Shown here one piece after another: positions 35,017 through 44,838 of a stretch of 64,000 nucleotides of DNA. The notes beneath the pieces are model-generated. The model saw only the letters and a list, made by a program, of their open reading frames with translations. It had not been told where the DNA came from and did not search any database. How positions within the stretch are numbered: the first letter of the stretch is position 1; every line of letters starts with the position of its first letter. Location of the stretch: NCBI GenBank assembly GCA_965661005.1, contig CBFICB010000004.1, forward strand, positions 180,350-244,349. Reading direction: 5' to 3'. The position numbers and the translations under genes were made by a program. The stretch is from UBA5109 sp965661005. GTDB taxonomy: Bacteria > Pseudomonadota > Gammaproteobacteria > Pseudomonadales > Pseudohongiellaceae.

Positions 35017-35739
35017 TCAATTGCCCTTCAAATGTATGCCAAAGAAATCAATGATTCTATGGCGAGCATCATCCGCTGATATTTCGTGGTAGCCACCTCC
35101 CATGAGTTTTAACATAACTCTCAATACTACCGGGATTTCACTTGCAACATGATCATTGAGGAAGCCATGACCGGCTTCAGGATACTCTTTCACATCATGG
35201 GGGATATTGTTCAGGCTTAATGTATGCTCAAGCTGTGCTGCAGCATCTCTTAATGAAGCGTCTTTACCGCCAAAACTACCGACTATAGGGCAGGCGCCCG
35301 CAAAAAACTTATCAGCATCTTTTGGAATTTGGCCATAATTTGGCGCCGAGGCGGAAAAGCCACGATTAGGTGCAGCTAAAAGCAGTGCAAAGGCGCCTCC
35401 CATGCAAAACCCGATAACACCTATTTTTTGTGTGCAGTCCGCCTGATTCGATAGCCATGCTCGCGTGGCTTCAATGTCGTCAAAACTTCTGCCTTCACGG
35501 GCATTCATTTGACTGAACACTGACCGAACGCATTTAATTTTGCCGCCCCAGTAAAACAAATTAGGAGCAACAGCAAGATATCCTTCACTGGCCAGCCAGT
35601 CTGCATGTTTTTTTTGATCGGTCGTCATGCCGAAGATATCATGTATAACAATGACAGCAGGCCAGGGGCCAGCACCAGCAGGTTTTGCGATATAGGCTGG
35701 CATCTCACCTTGTGGCGTTGTAATCATTATTTCAGACAT
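35017..35739 (-). CDS. Dienelactone hydrolase family alpha/beta-hydrolase
   Basis: A 240-residue soluble alpha/beta-hydrolase. The nucleophile is Cys in GFCMGGAFALLLAA (about residue 122), as in dienelactone hydrolases, with an Asp in GSFGGKDASL and a His in EAGHGFLND completing the triad. Family members hydrolyse dienelactones in chlorocatechol breakdown, but most chromosomal copies have unknown substrates. No aromatic pathway genes are adjacent. No signal peptide is seen. It converges on pepN. Confidence 0.85.
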   Translation of the reverse strand: MSEIMITTPQGEMPAYIAKPAGAGPWPAVIVIHDIFGMTTDQKKHADWLASEGYLAVAPNLFYWGGKIKCVRSVFSQMNAREGRSFDDIEATRAWLSNQADCTQKIGVIGFCMGGAFALLLAAPNRGFSASAPNYGQIPKDADKFFAGACPIVGSFGGKDASLRDAAAQLEHTLSLNNIPHDVKEYPEAGHGFLNDHVASEIPVVLRVMLKLMGGGYHEISADDARHRIIDFFGIHLKGN

Positions 35740-35860
35740 GGGTATGTTCCTTTTTATTGGTATTAAGGGAATAGAAGATTGAAGCTATTTTCCTCGTTCT
35801 ATTTTAATTATCAAGGAATCAACTGGTGCCAAACCTGCATCCATTTGTCTGTCTTTGAGC

Positions 35861-37023
35861 CTAGCTTTGAGTGTGCAGAAATTTTGTTTGAGATTTTAAT
35901 TGTTTAGAGGCCATCGCTAGTCCTCCATCACCGCCATCAATGAAGTGCAAGTGATCACCTTGTTGAGTGCTTTCAACAAAACAAGTCATCAAGGCTTCAT
36001 TTGACGCATGTAAACCGTAATATATTTTTCCCTCTAAATAAGCTTTTTCCAGCTCATGCCTTAAAGTTTCGTAATCTTCTTTTTTGCAATCAATTATTAA
36101 GCGTAAGGTGTCGTCAAACTTACGGTAATCGCTATGTTGATTAATGGATTTTTTATATTTCTCTGCATTAAATAAGAAGAATACCGGGTTTAGTTTGTAG
36201 CGAAAAATAAGAACAGCAAGAGATATATCAATTAGACGATTAAAAAAATTAATAGAAAGCAGCTTGTTATGGTACCTGTATTCATCCTTGATAGCGGGCC
36301 AGAAATTTTTATATTTTTTATCAGTCAGGCTAATGGGGTTTGCTTCTTCAATACTGCAATTTAGAATATTGCGAATTTTCATTAATACTTCCTGATAAAC
36401 AGATGAGATATTTTCTCCTCTGGCGACAACCAGCAGACTAATAATCAGGCCTTTTTTCGCAGGAACCGGGCTCCAGCGACAAGAAAGTCCTTTAAGCTCG
36501 CTGATTGTTTGGCTATGTTTTTTATAGAGAATGTCTGTTCGGAACTCTTGGCAAGTTGATCAGCATATTCCAGACCTCCACCGCGAAAAAGAGCGATATA
36601 TTTGCCTTTAGTAATCTCAAGTTTCGAGACCAGGAGCTCTTTGTTGGCTTGATAGATTTCTTTAACAGGAATACAGGCAACTCGAAGCTGTAATGAAAAG
36701 TTATTTTCGGCAAAGCGAATTAATTTAGCGAGAGCTTGAATAACCAATTTAGTATGTTGCGGAGGGATGCAGATTGATGCCCCATCGCCACCAAAAACAA
36801 AGGGGAACTCGATATTGTCAAGAGCTTGTATAGACAGAGTGATGCTTGCTGCACCAATTAAATTAACTTCTTTATACTGGCCTTGCTCAATCGCTTGGGT
36901 GGAATTTTTAATGTCAGCGATAAATATAGTCCAGTCTTCCGGCAATCTTCGATAGTGAGTTTGTTCAATAAACTCCTCGAATTTTTGAAAAGCCGAAAGC
37001 TGGCTATAAAAATTATCGCTTAT
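35861..37023 (-). pseudogene. DUF3095 protein, frameshifted and with a lost start codon
   Basis: Two pieces read as one DUF3095 protein. The N-terminal part has DNFYSQLSAFQKFEEF, LPEDWTIFIADIKNST, YKEVNLIGAA and PFVFGGDGASICIP; the C-terminal part has LKGLSCRWSPVPAKKG, RKFDDTLRLIIDC, YGLHASNEALMTCFV and HFIDGGDGGLAMA. A one-base shift near 36485-36505, just before LKGLSCRW, separates them. The natural start position overlapping the acnB stop (TGATA, 37025-37021) reads ATA AGC GAT AAT; an ATG there would give MSDNFYSQL, so one G-to-A change seems to have removed the start. The GGDGA-like motif hints at a nucleotide-related fold, function unknown. Confidence 0.75.
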
Positions 37024-39617
37024 CAGGCACTAACCTCAAAATTAACAGCAGGGATAGTTTTCGCTTTATCCGCACCTTTCATAAAAGATTCGATTTCATT
37101 GAAATTCAGGTAACGGTAAATCTCTCCAGACATAGTATTCAGGCTATCCATAAAGGCCATGTATTCTTCCATGTTCGGAATTTTGCCCAATGCAGCACAA
37201 ACCGCTGCCAGCTCTGAGGAACCCAGAAATACATTGGCGCCGTCGCCTAAACGATTCGGGAAATTACGAGTTGAGGTTGAAATGGCTGTTGATTTCGGCG
37301 CAATTCTAGCCTGGTTCCCCATGCATAATGAGCAGCCTGGCATCTCGGTTCGAGCGCCAGCACTTCCAAAGATTGCATAAATGCCTTCTTCTGTAAGCTG
37401 GTGTTGATCCATTTTGGTGGGAGGAGATATCCACAGTCTTGTTGGAATTGAGCCTTTTAACTGTTTAAGGACTTCACCGGCAGCACGAAAGTGACCGATG
37501 TTTGTCATGCATGAGCCAATAAAGACTTCGTCTATTTTAGTGCCTTGGACTTCACTTAATGGTTTCACATCATCAGGATCATTCGGGCAGGCTAACAGAG
37601 GTTCTTTAATTTCATTAAGATCAATTTCGATAATTTTATGATATTCCGCATTGGCATCTGCTTCCATTAATTGCGGATTTTCAAGCCATTCTTCCATTGC
37701 TGCTGCACGTCTTTCCAGTGTGCGCGGGTCACCATAGCCCTCTGAAATCATCCAGCGTAATAGGGTAATGTTGGATTTGAAGTACTCAACAATAGGTTCT
37801 TTATTCAGTTTGATAGTACAACCACCGGCTGAGCGCTCTGCAGAGGCGTCGGATAATTCAAAAGCCTGCTCAACTTTAAGGTTAGGTAAGCCTTCAATTT
37901 CGAGAACACGACCAGAGAAAATATTCTTTTTGCCTTTCTTCTCAATGGTCAAATCACCGGACTGAATAGCGGCATAAGGAATTGCATTAACCAGATCACG
38001 CAAAGTGATGCCAGGCTGCATTTCTCCAGTAAAGCGGACTAATACTGACTCCGGCATATCCAGAGGCATAACGCCGGTTGCAGCGGCAAAGGCCACCAGG
38101 CCGGATCCAGCCGGAAAAGAAATGCCGATAGGGAAACGAGTGTGTGAATCCCCACCAGTGCCGACAGTATCAGGTAATAACATGCGGTTTAACCAGCTAT
38201 GGATAATGCCATCACCAGGCTGCAAGCTTACGCCGCCGCGTGTTCGAATAAAGTCAGGCAGGCTATGTTGGGTAGAAATATCGACAGGCTTTGGATAAGC
38301 CGCTGTATGGCAGAAAGACTGCATCACTAGATCAGCTGTAAAACCCAGACATGCCAGATCTTTTAATTCATCTCGAGTCATGGGGCCAGTAGTATCTTGT
38401 GAGCCGACTGTTGTCATCTTGGGCTCGCAGTATGTGCCTGGACGAATACCATCTACACCACAAGCTTTGCCGACAATTTTTTGAGCTAGGGTATAACCTG
38501 CATCACTGGCGGTATTGGAAGTTGGTCTGCGGAAAACAGGTGAAGGATCAAGACCTAGCTCCTCTCGTGCCCGTTCAGTCAGACCGCGCCCGATGATTAA
38601 AGGTATTCGGCCGCCAGCTTGTACCTCATCCAATATCATTTCAGTTTTTAAACTGAATTCACATAAGACTTCATCAGTACCATGTTTGGTTATCTTGCCG
38701 GCATAAGGGTGGATATCAATAACATCGCCAGTGTTCATGTTGCTAACATCGCATTCAATTGGCAGGGCGCCTGAATCTTCCATGGTATTGAAGAAAATTG
38801 GCGCAATTTGACCGCCGATACAAATACCGCCAGCTCTTTTGTTGGGAATATGAGGGATATCATCACCTATAAACCAGAGCACGCTATTGGTGGCTGATTT
38901 CCGTGAAGACCCTGTACCAACAACGTCGCCAACCAGGGCAACAGGAAAGCCTTTTTCTTCTAGTTCATTAATTTGTTCTTCTGCATTAGTTACGCCTTCT
39001 CGCGGCATTTTGTACATGGCTTTAGCATGCAAGGGAATATCTGGGCGCGACCAGGCATCAGGAGCAGGTGATAAATCATCAGTATTGGTCTCTCCCGGGA
39101 CCTTGAACACACTGATGGTTATAATTTCAGGGACTTTGTCGCGGGAGGTGAACCATTCAGCTTCAGCCCAGGATTTCAAAGTGGCGGCAGCATGTTCATT
39201 GCCTGCCTTGGCTTTTTCAGCAACATCATGAAAGGCATCAAACATCAAGAGCGTGCCAGAAAGTTGCTTAGCTGCTTCAGCGCCTAATTCCGCATCATCC
39301 AGCAGTTCAACCATGGTCGCGATGTTATAGCCACCCAACATAGTGCCTAATAATTTGACAGCATCTATTTTGGAAATAAGTGGAGAAGTATCCTCACCCT
39401 TAGCAAGCGCGGACAGGAAAGCGGCTTTGACGTAAGCAGCCTCATCAACACCAGCAGGGACACGGTTTGAAATTAAATCAAGAATAAAATCTTCTTCACC
39501 GGCAGGTGGGTTTTTCAGGAGTTCAATCAACTCTGCAACCTGTTCTGCATTTAGTGGAAGAGGGACTACACCAAGTTCTTCGCGTTCTACGACATGTTTA
39601 CGATAAGCTTCTAACAC
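37023..39617 (-). CDS. acnB: Aconitate hydratase B
   Basis: An 864-residue TCA-cycle enzyme interconverting citrate and isocitrate. The B-type domain order is seen: N-terminal HEAT-like domain, then the swivel domain, then the [4Fe-4S] catalytic domains. Cluster cysteines lie in VMQSFCHTAAYPK, IGSCMTNIGHF and PGCSLCMGNQ. The length equals E. coli AcnB within one residue. The sequence is intact, in contrast to its broken neighbours. AcnB can also bind mRNA as an iron-responsive regulator in E. coli. Confidence 0.96.
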   Translation of the reverse strand: MLEAYRKHVVEREELGVVPLPLNAEQVAELIELLKNPPAGEEDFILDLISNRVPAGVDEAAYVKAAFLSALAKGEDTSPLISKIDAVKLLGTMLGGYNIATMVELLDDAELGAEAAKQLSGTLLMFDAFHDVAEKAKAGNEHAAATLKSWAEAEWFTSRDKVPEIITISVFKVPGETNTDDLSPAPDAWSRPDIPLHAKAMYKMPREGVTNAEEQINELEEKGFPVALVGDVVGTGSSRKSATNSVLWFIGDDIPHIPNKRAGGICIGGQIAPIFFNTMEDSGALPIECDVSNMNTGDVIDIHPYAGKITKHGTDEVLCEFSLKTEMILDEVQAGGRIPLIIGRGLTERAREELGLDPSPVFRRPTSNTASDAGYTLAQKIVGKACGVDGIRPGTYCEPKMTTVGSQDTTGPMTRDELKDLACLGFTADLVMQSFCHTAAYPKPVDISTQHSLPDFIRTRGGVSLQPGDGIIHSWLNRMLLPDTVGTGGDSHTRFPIGISFPAGSGLVAFAAATGVMPLDMPESVLVRFTGEMQPGITLRDLVNAIPYAAIQSGDLTIEKKGKKNIFSGRVLEIEGLPNLKVEQAFELSDASAERSAGGCTIKLNKEPIVEYFKSNITLLRWMISEGYGDPRTLERRAAAMEEWLENPQLMEADANAEYHKIIEIDLNEIKEPLLACPNDPDDVKPLSEVQGTKIDEVFIGSCMTNIGHFRAAGEVLKQLKGSIPTRLWISPPTKMDQHQLTEEGIYAIFGSAGARTEMPGCSLCMGNQARIAPKSTAISTSTRNFPNRLGDGANVFLGSSELAAVCAALGKIPNMEEYMAFMDSLNTMSGEIYRYLNFNEIESFMKGADKAKTIPAVNFEVSA

Positions 39618-39720
39618 TACTTATTCCTCTTGAAAAGTCTGGGGCGAGCTATAAAAAAGAGGCTGCATTCTACAAGAAAACAGCTGTTATCGCCAGTTGC
39701 TAGGCCTCCTGAATGCTGAA

Positions 39721-40254
39721 TCAGGCTTGGGATTTTGCTCTTTCAATGGCCTCCAGGACTAATGATTTGGCTGTATCTGCATCTTTCCAGTTATCAATTT
39801 TGACCCATTTTCCGGGTTCTAGATCTTTGTAATGCTCAAAGAAATGCTCAATTTGATTCAAGGTGATTTCAGGTAGGTCCGTATAGTTTTTGATATGTGT
39901 ATATCGTTGCGTTAAATGATCGGAGGGCACTGCAAGAATTTTTTCATCCTGCCCTACATTATCTTCCATTATCAATACACCAATGGGCCTCGCATTGATA
40001 ATGCAACCCGGTACTAAAGGTCTGGTATTGCATATCATGACATCAATGGGGTCGCCATCTTCAGAGAGAGTATGTGGCACAAAACCGTAATTTCCAGGGT
40101 ATGTCATGAGAGTATAAAGAAATCTATCGACAACCAGGGTGCCAGATTCCTTATCAAGCTCATATTTTATAGGTTATCCGCCAATAGGTACTTCAATGAT
40201 AACGTTGAGGTCTTCTGGTGGGTTGGAGCCAATCGAAATTGCATTAACATTCAT
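39721..40254 (-). pseudogene. ppa: Inorganic pyrophosphatase (family I) with in-frame TAA
   Basis: The frame from ATG 40254 to 39721 encodes a complete 177-codon family I pyrophosphatase: NVIIEVPIGG, then PIKYELDKESGTLVVDRFLYT, YPGNYGFVPHT, EDGDPIDVMIC and PGCIINARPIGVLIMEDNVGQDEKI. Codon 27 is TAA (40174-40176), between GG and PIKYE, where relatives have Asp, Glu or Gln; CAA or GAA to TAA would suffice. A restart at the internal ATG 40107 would lack the active-site Glu and Lys of the N-terminus. Soluble pyrophosphatase is normally essential, so a sequence error, or another pyrophosphatase elsewhere, is likely. Confidence 0.85.
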
Positions 40255-40338
40255 GAATTTTTCCGCGCAAAGGCTAAGTTTAGTGAAGCGCGTGATACTA
40301 AAGAAATTACATTACTGATAGAACACAAAGGCTGATGA

Positions 40339-40803
40339 ATGATAGAATTGCCACCCATGAATCAAATAAAGACTCCTTGTATTGGTATTTGCTCGACGAC
40401 CTCTTTTGGAGACAAAATATGTCGAGGCTGCAAACGCTTTAGTTTTGAAGTGGTCAACTGGAATACTTATTCAGAAGAAGAAAAACTGGCAGTATTTAGT
40501 CGTATAGACTTACTCACTGAGCAAATTATCAGAAATAAGTTTCGTATAGTCTCAATAGAGAAGTTGCAGAACGTGATGCAGGATTTCAGATTTTTTTATC
40601 ACCCCGATTTATCTCCCTATTGCTGGTTGCATGGTCTCTTGCAGAAGTATTCCTACAGGGTCCAGTCCTTGAGTGAAATTGGTGTTGAGCTCATGCCCGA
40701 GGTCAGGACTTCCAGTGTTAATGAAGTAATGAGTTTGATCAATGAAGAGCTGCAAGTGTTAAGTGAGGCTCATTATCAGCGCTACTTTCAACCTCAACCT
40801 TAA
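40339..40803 (+). CDS. DUF1289-domain protein
   Basis: A 154-residue protein whose N-terminal part is the DUF1289 Fe-S/Zn-like module: TPCIGICSTTSFGDKICRGCKR, then FEVVNWNTYSEEEKLAVFSRI. The rest (about residues 70-154) is a less conserved extension containing FFYHPDLSPYCWLHGLL. The ATG at 40339 has AAAGG 7 bases upstream. It is divergent from ppa and its end overlaps the convergent antiporter by 4 bases. Function unknown; the four cysteines suggest metal binding. Confidence 0.8.
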   Translation: MIELPPMNQIKTPCIGICSTTSFGDKICRGCKRFSFEVVNWNTYSEEEKLAVFSRIDLLTEQIIRNKFRIVSIEKLQNVMQDFRFFYHPDLSPYCWLHGLLQKYSYRVQSLSEIGVELMPEVRTSSVNEVMSLINEELQVLSEAHYQRYFQPQP

Positions 40804-42603
40804 GAGTCTTGTTCTTTGGATTTAAGCTGGTCTTGTTCAAGCACTTGTCTGAGATCTTCTTGTCTTGCCCTTATCGCAAGACCGTAACTTTTATCATCTC
40901 CCCATAACTCAGCCAGTTGATGCATGGTTTCTTCGTCATGTGCACTGAAAATTTTCGCCGCTCGACTGGAGCTATCTTCAGAAATGCCCAGAGTTTGAAG
41001 TGCTTCTGTGCCTAAATGGAGTGCCGAGTCAAAGGTTTCCCGACGAATACCTTCAATATTTCTCTGTAATAATTGATAGGCGTGGCGACGGTCGATAGCG
41101 CGGGCAAGAATTTTCATATGAGGAAAATGTTGCTTTGCATTATCAATAATTTGCAGGGATTTATCTGCATCATCGACTGCGACTATCAAGAGCTTTGCGT
41201 TATCGGCTCCAGCCGCCGCTAATAACTCGGTTCTGGCTGCGTCACCATAAAAGACAGTCGACCCAAAACGCCTCACCATTTCAACCTGGCTCGGGCTATG
41301 ATCGAGTATGGTGAGTTCAAAGCCTTGAGCACTAAGTAAACGGGCAACTATTTGCCCAAAACGACCGAATCCTGCAATGATTACCTGGCAACTCGGAGAT
41401 GTATCTGTATCAGCCTGTTCTTGCTTGTTTTGAGTGCTGCGGCTAATGAAGCTTTCATATAGCACAAACACTAATGGAGACAATAACATTGATAAGGCTA
41501 CTACAAGTGTGGCTCCGGTATTTTGGCTAAAAACAGAAAATTGGTTCGCGCTGCTCACAATAACAAAAGCAAATTCTCCACCCTGAGCCAGGGCCAAACT
41601 GAATAAAAAGCCTTGTGGACCGGCGATCTTAAAGAGCACCGCTAAAGCATAGAGCACGGCAAACTTGATAAAGAATAAAGCCAGAACGAAACCAAAGATT
41701 AAAATAGGGTTTTGCTGTAATAATGCGAAATTGATACTGGCACCAACAGTGATAAAAAATAAACCCAGCAAGAGACCTTTAAAAGGTTCAATATCGGCTT
41801 CAAGCTGATGGCGAAATTCGTTCTCAGCTAAAACTACGCCGGCTAAAAATGCTCCCAGTGCTGGTGATAAGCCTAAAGCACCCATTAGGCCTGCAATCGC
41901 TAACACAATCAGTAAAGCGACAGCGGTAAATAATTCTCTTAATCGGGTAGCAGCTATATATCGAAAAATAGGTAAAGACAGGAAGCGACCAGCAATAATA
42001 ATCCCGGCAACAGTGGTCAGTGTGACTAGAGTTGTGTTAGCGCGCCGAGATCAGATAATAAACTCTCAGCATGATCTTCAGTGATAAGCTCAACGCCACT
42101 GACTGCCAGTAGGGGCAAAATGGCTAATGCAGGAATTACGGCTATATCTTGAAACAGTAAAAACGAAAAAGCATTGGTTCCTGCCTGAGTATTTGTTAAA
42201 CCTTTTTCATTGAGCGATTGCAGAACAATAGCAGTTGAGGATAAGGCCAGTGAGATACCAATTGCTAATGTTGATTGCCAGGCTAAATCCGTAAAAGCCA
42301 TTAGCAAGAGCCAAATCAGTATCGTTGTAATGACTACCTGTAAACCACCAAGGCCGAGAATGGATTGGCGCATTTGCCAGAGTCTGCGCGGTTCAAGCTC
42401 CAGGCTTTAAGAAACAGCATCATGATGACACCGTATTCTGCAAAATGCATAACATCAGTTTGGTCACCTACAAGGGATAAGGCATAAGGGCCAATAACTA
42501 CTCCAGCCAGTAAATAGCCTAGTACTGAGCCCAAACCTAATTTTTTGGCTATCGGCACACAAAGGACTGCGGCAAAAAGATAAATGAGAGAATTGGTTAA
42601 CAT
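40800..42603 (-). pseudogene. Monovalent cation:proton antiporter-2 with TrkA-N domain (KefB/KefC-like), disrupted
   Basis: Three pieces read as one glutathione-regulated-type K+ efflux antiporter. Piece 1 (42603 to about 42405) runs to MMLFL, then a one-base shift occurs before GLELEPRRLWQMRQSILGLGG. Piece 2 (to about 42040) ends where TTLVTLTTVAGIIIAGRFL begins in another frame. Piece 3 (to 40800) gives LMGALGLSPALGAFLAGVVLAE, the remaining membrane helices, and a TrkA-N domain with VIIAGFGRFGQIVARLL and FYGDAARTELL. Two frameshifts imply decay or sequencing error. It is distinct from the antiporter at 16329-18002. Confidence 0.8.
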
Positions 42604-42618
42604 AGTTTAATTAAAGGA

Positions 42619-43473
42619 TTAATAAGGCAAGGGCGTAAATTCTTCTGGATCACTTGGAATGGCAGGGAAGCGTCTTTCGCGCCAATCTGATTTAGCTTTC
42701 TCGATTAGCTCCTTGTGAAAGGAGACAAAATTCCATTCGATATATGGAATCGTATCCCAGGCTTTACCCCCCAATAAAAGGCATCTTAGATTTGTGACAG
42801 CTTTGAAAACTTGCTCATTGTCCAGCAACAAAATTTGACCACTGGTATATTGATTACTCTCAGATTCCAAGCTTCCATCCAAGACATAAACTAAACATTC
42901 GCAATCTGGTTCAGGACGTTGGAATACACTGCCAGCAATCGCATCGACATCTAAAAAGAAGCATGGAGAGTAAGTATTTACAGGTGATCGTAAGTTGAAA
43001 ACATTGCCTGCGACCAAGGTCATGCTAAGTCCTTCATCTTCATATCTGGGTAAATCCGCTTTTGCAGTGTGTTGAAAGGATGGCTCAATCTCAGCTTTAT
43101 CTTCAGGTAAGGCCAGCCAGCATTGAATGCCATTGAGCCGGTGAGCATGGGAGCTTAATTCTTCAGGCTCTCTTTCGGAATGAACAATGCCTTTACCAGC
43201 TGTCATTAAATTAACATCGCCAGGCACTATTTCTATAATATTGCCCAGGCTGTCCTGATGTAAAAGTTTACCTTCAAGCAAATAAGTTAAAGTAGACAAG
43301 CCAATATGGGGATGTGGCAATACATTCAATGCTTCATTAGCGGCTAGATCCAAAGGCCCCATATGGTCGAGAAAAATAAATGGGCCAACCATGCGCTTCA
43401 GTAGATGCGGCAAAACTCGATTGACGGGTAAACCATCTAGATCTCTTACTTTACTGGAGAGTAGGGTCGCCAT
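42619..43473 (-). CDS. Pirin family protein
   Basis: A 284-residue bicupin. The N-terminal cupin has the pirin metal site HPHIGLSTLTYLLEG (two His) and GKGIVHSEREPEEL (His, Glu), along with FIFLDHMGPLDL. Bacterial pirins bind iron; some act as quercetinases or as modulators of pyruvate dehydrogenase, others are unknown. It lies 2 bases upstream-side of lpxH (separated by a stop and two bases), so it appears to be the last gene of a ppiB-lpxH-pirin transcript on the minus strand. Confidence 0.9.
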   Translation of the reverse strand: MATLLSSKVRDLDGLPVNRVLPHLLKRMVGPFIFLDHMGPLDLAANEALNVLPHPHIGLSTLTYLLEGKLLHQDSLGNIIEIVPGDVNLMTAGKGIVHSEREPEELSSHAHRLNGIQCWLALPEDKAEIEPSFQHTAKADLPRYEDEGLSMTLVAGNVFNLRSPVNTYSPCFFLDVDAIAGSVFQRPEPDCECLVYVLDGSLESESNQYTSGQILLLDNEQVFKAVTNLRCLLLGGKAWDTIPYIEWNFVSFHKELIEKAKSDWRERRFPAIPSDPEEFTPLPY

Positions 43474-43475
43474 AA

Positions 43476-44216
43476 TTAATCAACAGGGGATTCTATTTTG
43501 TGGAGTGATAGCTGCTCTTCAGTCCAGCTTATATACCAGGCTCCATCATCCCAATCACCCAGCACCATGCGCTTGACTGATTCCGCAACTCCAGATAGCT
43601 CATGCACGGCAGGGCGGTGGGTATGACCATGAATCAGTTTTAAGACATTATATTTTTGCATTATGCCCACCACGGCTTCAGGTGTGACATCCATAATGTC
43701 AGCTGCTTTATTGCTGCTCATGTTTTTGCTTTGTTTGCGGGCTTCAGCTGCAAAGGCTATTCGTTCATCTATAGGTCGATTGAGGAAATCCTGTTGCCAG
43801 GCGGGATCTCGAACCATTTGACGGAATGCTATGTAATCATGATCTTGTGTGCAAAGCGCATCACCATGCATTAGCAGTAAGGTTTCGTTAAAAGCATCAA
43901 GCAAGTAGGGTTCTTGAATCAACTCTGCGCCACAAGATTGCGCAAATTTTTCGCCCATCAAAAAATCCCGATTGCCATGCATTAATTTAATTATGACGCC
44001 AGATTGGTTGAGAGCTTTGAGTTTTTCAGCCACCTTAAGGTTAAGTTCGCTTATATGGTCATCACCAAGCCAGACATTAAAAAAATCACCAAGAATATAT
44101 AAGGCCTGAGCATTGGCAGCATGCTGTTCCAGAAAATTAAAAAAAGTCTGGCTGATATCCGGTCTGTCAGGCTCCAGATGCAGGTCTGAGATAAACAGGA
44201 TTGCTTTACCTGACAT
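43476..44216 (-). CDS. lpxH: UDP-2,3-diacylglucosamine diphosphatase LpxH
   Basis: A 246-residue calcineurin-like phosphoesterase making lipid X in lipid A synthesis. Metal-ligand motifs are FISDLHLEPDRPD, GDFFNVWLGDD, HGNRDFLMG and HGHTHRP, all in the LpxH order. The start follows the ppiB stop directly. The ppiB-lpxH pair next to glnS-cysS is a known arrangement in Pseudomonas and relatives, and shows the organism makes lipid A. Confidence 0.95.
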   Translation of the reverse strand: MSGKAILFISDLHLEPDRPDISQTFFNFLEQHAANAQALYILGDFFNVWLGDDHISELNLKVAEKLKALNQSGVIIKLMHGNRDFLMGEKFAQSCGAELIQEPYLLDAFNETLLLMHGDALCTQDHDYIAFRQMVRDPAWQQDFLNRPIDERIAFAAEARKQSKNMSSNKAADIMDVTPEAVVGIMQKYNVLKLIHGHTHRPAVHELSGVAESVKRMVLGDWDDGAWYISWTEEQLSLHKIESPVD

Positions 44217-44711
44217 TTATTCCTCTACAGTGACTGACTCAATAATAATATCTTCCACAGGAACATCCTGATGACCAGCCGCTGAACCAGTCGTGCAGCC
44301 TTTGATATTTTCAATGACGTCCATGCCGTCGCTTACTTTACCAAAAACAGCATAACCCCAGCCTTGGGGTGATTTGTCAGTGTGATTGAGAAAATCATTG
44401 TCGCTAACATTAATAAAAAACTGGGCAGAAGCAGAGTGTGGTTCCATGGTTCTGGCCATAGCAATCGTGCCGGTATCATTCTTTAAACCATTGCCAGCTT
44501 CATTTTGGATGCTTGCATTGGTGGCTTTTTGTTTCATTCCTGGCTCAAAACCGCCACCTTGAATCATAAAGTTATCAATAACCCGATGAAAAATAGTGCC
44601 GTCATAATGTCCTTTTTTGGCGTATTGTTTGAAATTTGCAGCACTAATGGGTGCTTTTTCAAAATCCAGTTCCAGAGTGATATCACCAGCAGTGGTATGC
44701 AAAACGATCAT
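44217..44711 (-). CDS. ppiB: Peptidyl-prolyl cis-trans isomerase B (cyclophilin)
   Basis: A 164-residue cytoplasmic cyclophilin. Active-site Arg/Phe/Gln are in FHRVIDNFMIQGGGF, with GTIAMARTMEPHSASAQFFIN and GYAVFGKVSDGMDV as in PpiB. No signal peptide. It is followed without spacing by lpxH and is divergent from glnS. Confidence 0.94.
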   Translation of the reverse strand: MIVLHTTAGDITLELDFEKAPISAANFKQYAKKGHYDGTIFHRVIDNFMIQGGGFEPGMKQKATNASIQNEAGNGLKNDTGTIAMARTMEPHSASAQFFINVSDNDFLNHTDKSPQGWGYAVFGKVSDGMDVIENIKGCTTGSAAGHQDVPVEDIIIESVTVEE

Positions 44712-44838
44712 TTATTTCTTTCTCCTGCGTTTTTCCAATGAGTGGAAAGTATTGTGTGTAGTTTGCTTAGGTTAAGGGCGCTATAATACCGCCCTTTAGG
44801 TCGCATAAATAGTGTCGCAGAATAAGCAAGCAGGGAAA

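Noticed and set aside
40072..40335. 87-residue plus-strand ORF opposite ppa
   Set aside because: It is the antisense shadow of the interrupted pyrophosphatase; no family similarity.
16329..42603. Stop-codon reassignment (TAA/TAG read as amino acids) to explain the interrupted genes
   Set aside because: Most intact genes here end in TAA or TAG at family-expected positions; TAG replaces Trp in one gene while TAA replaces Asp, Glu or Gln in another; RF2 is normal; several of the lesions are frameshifts, which recoding cannot explain.
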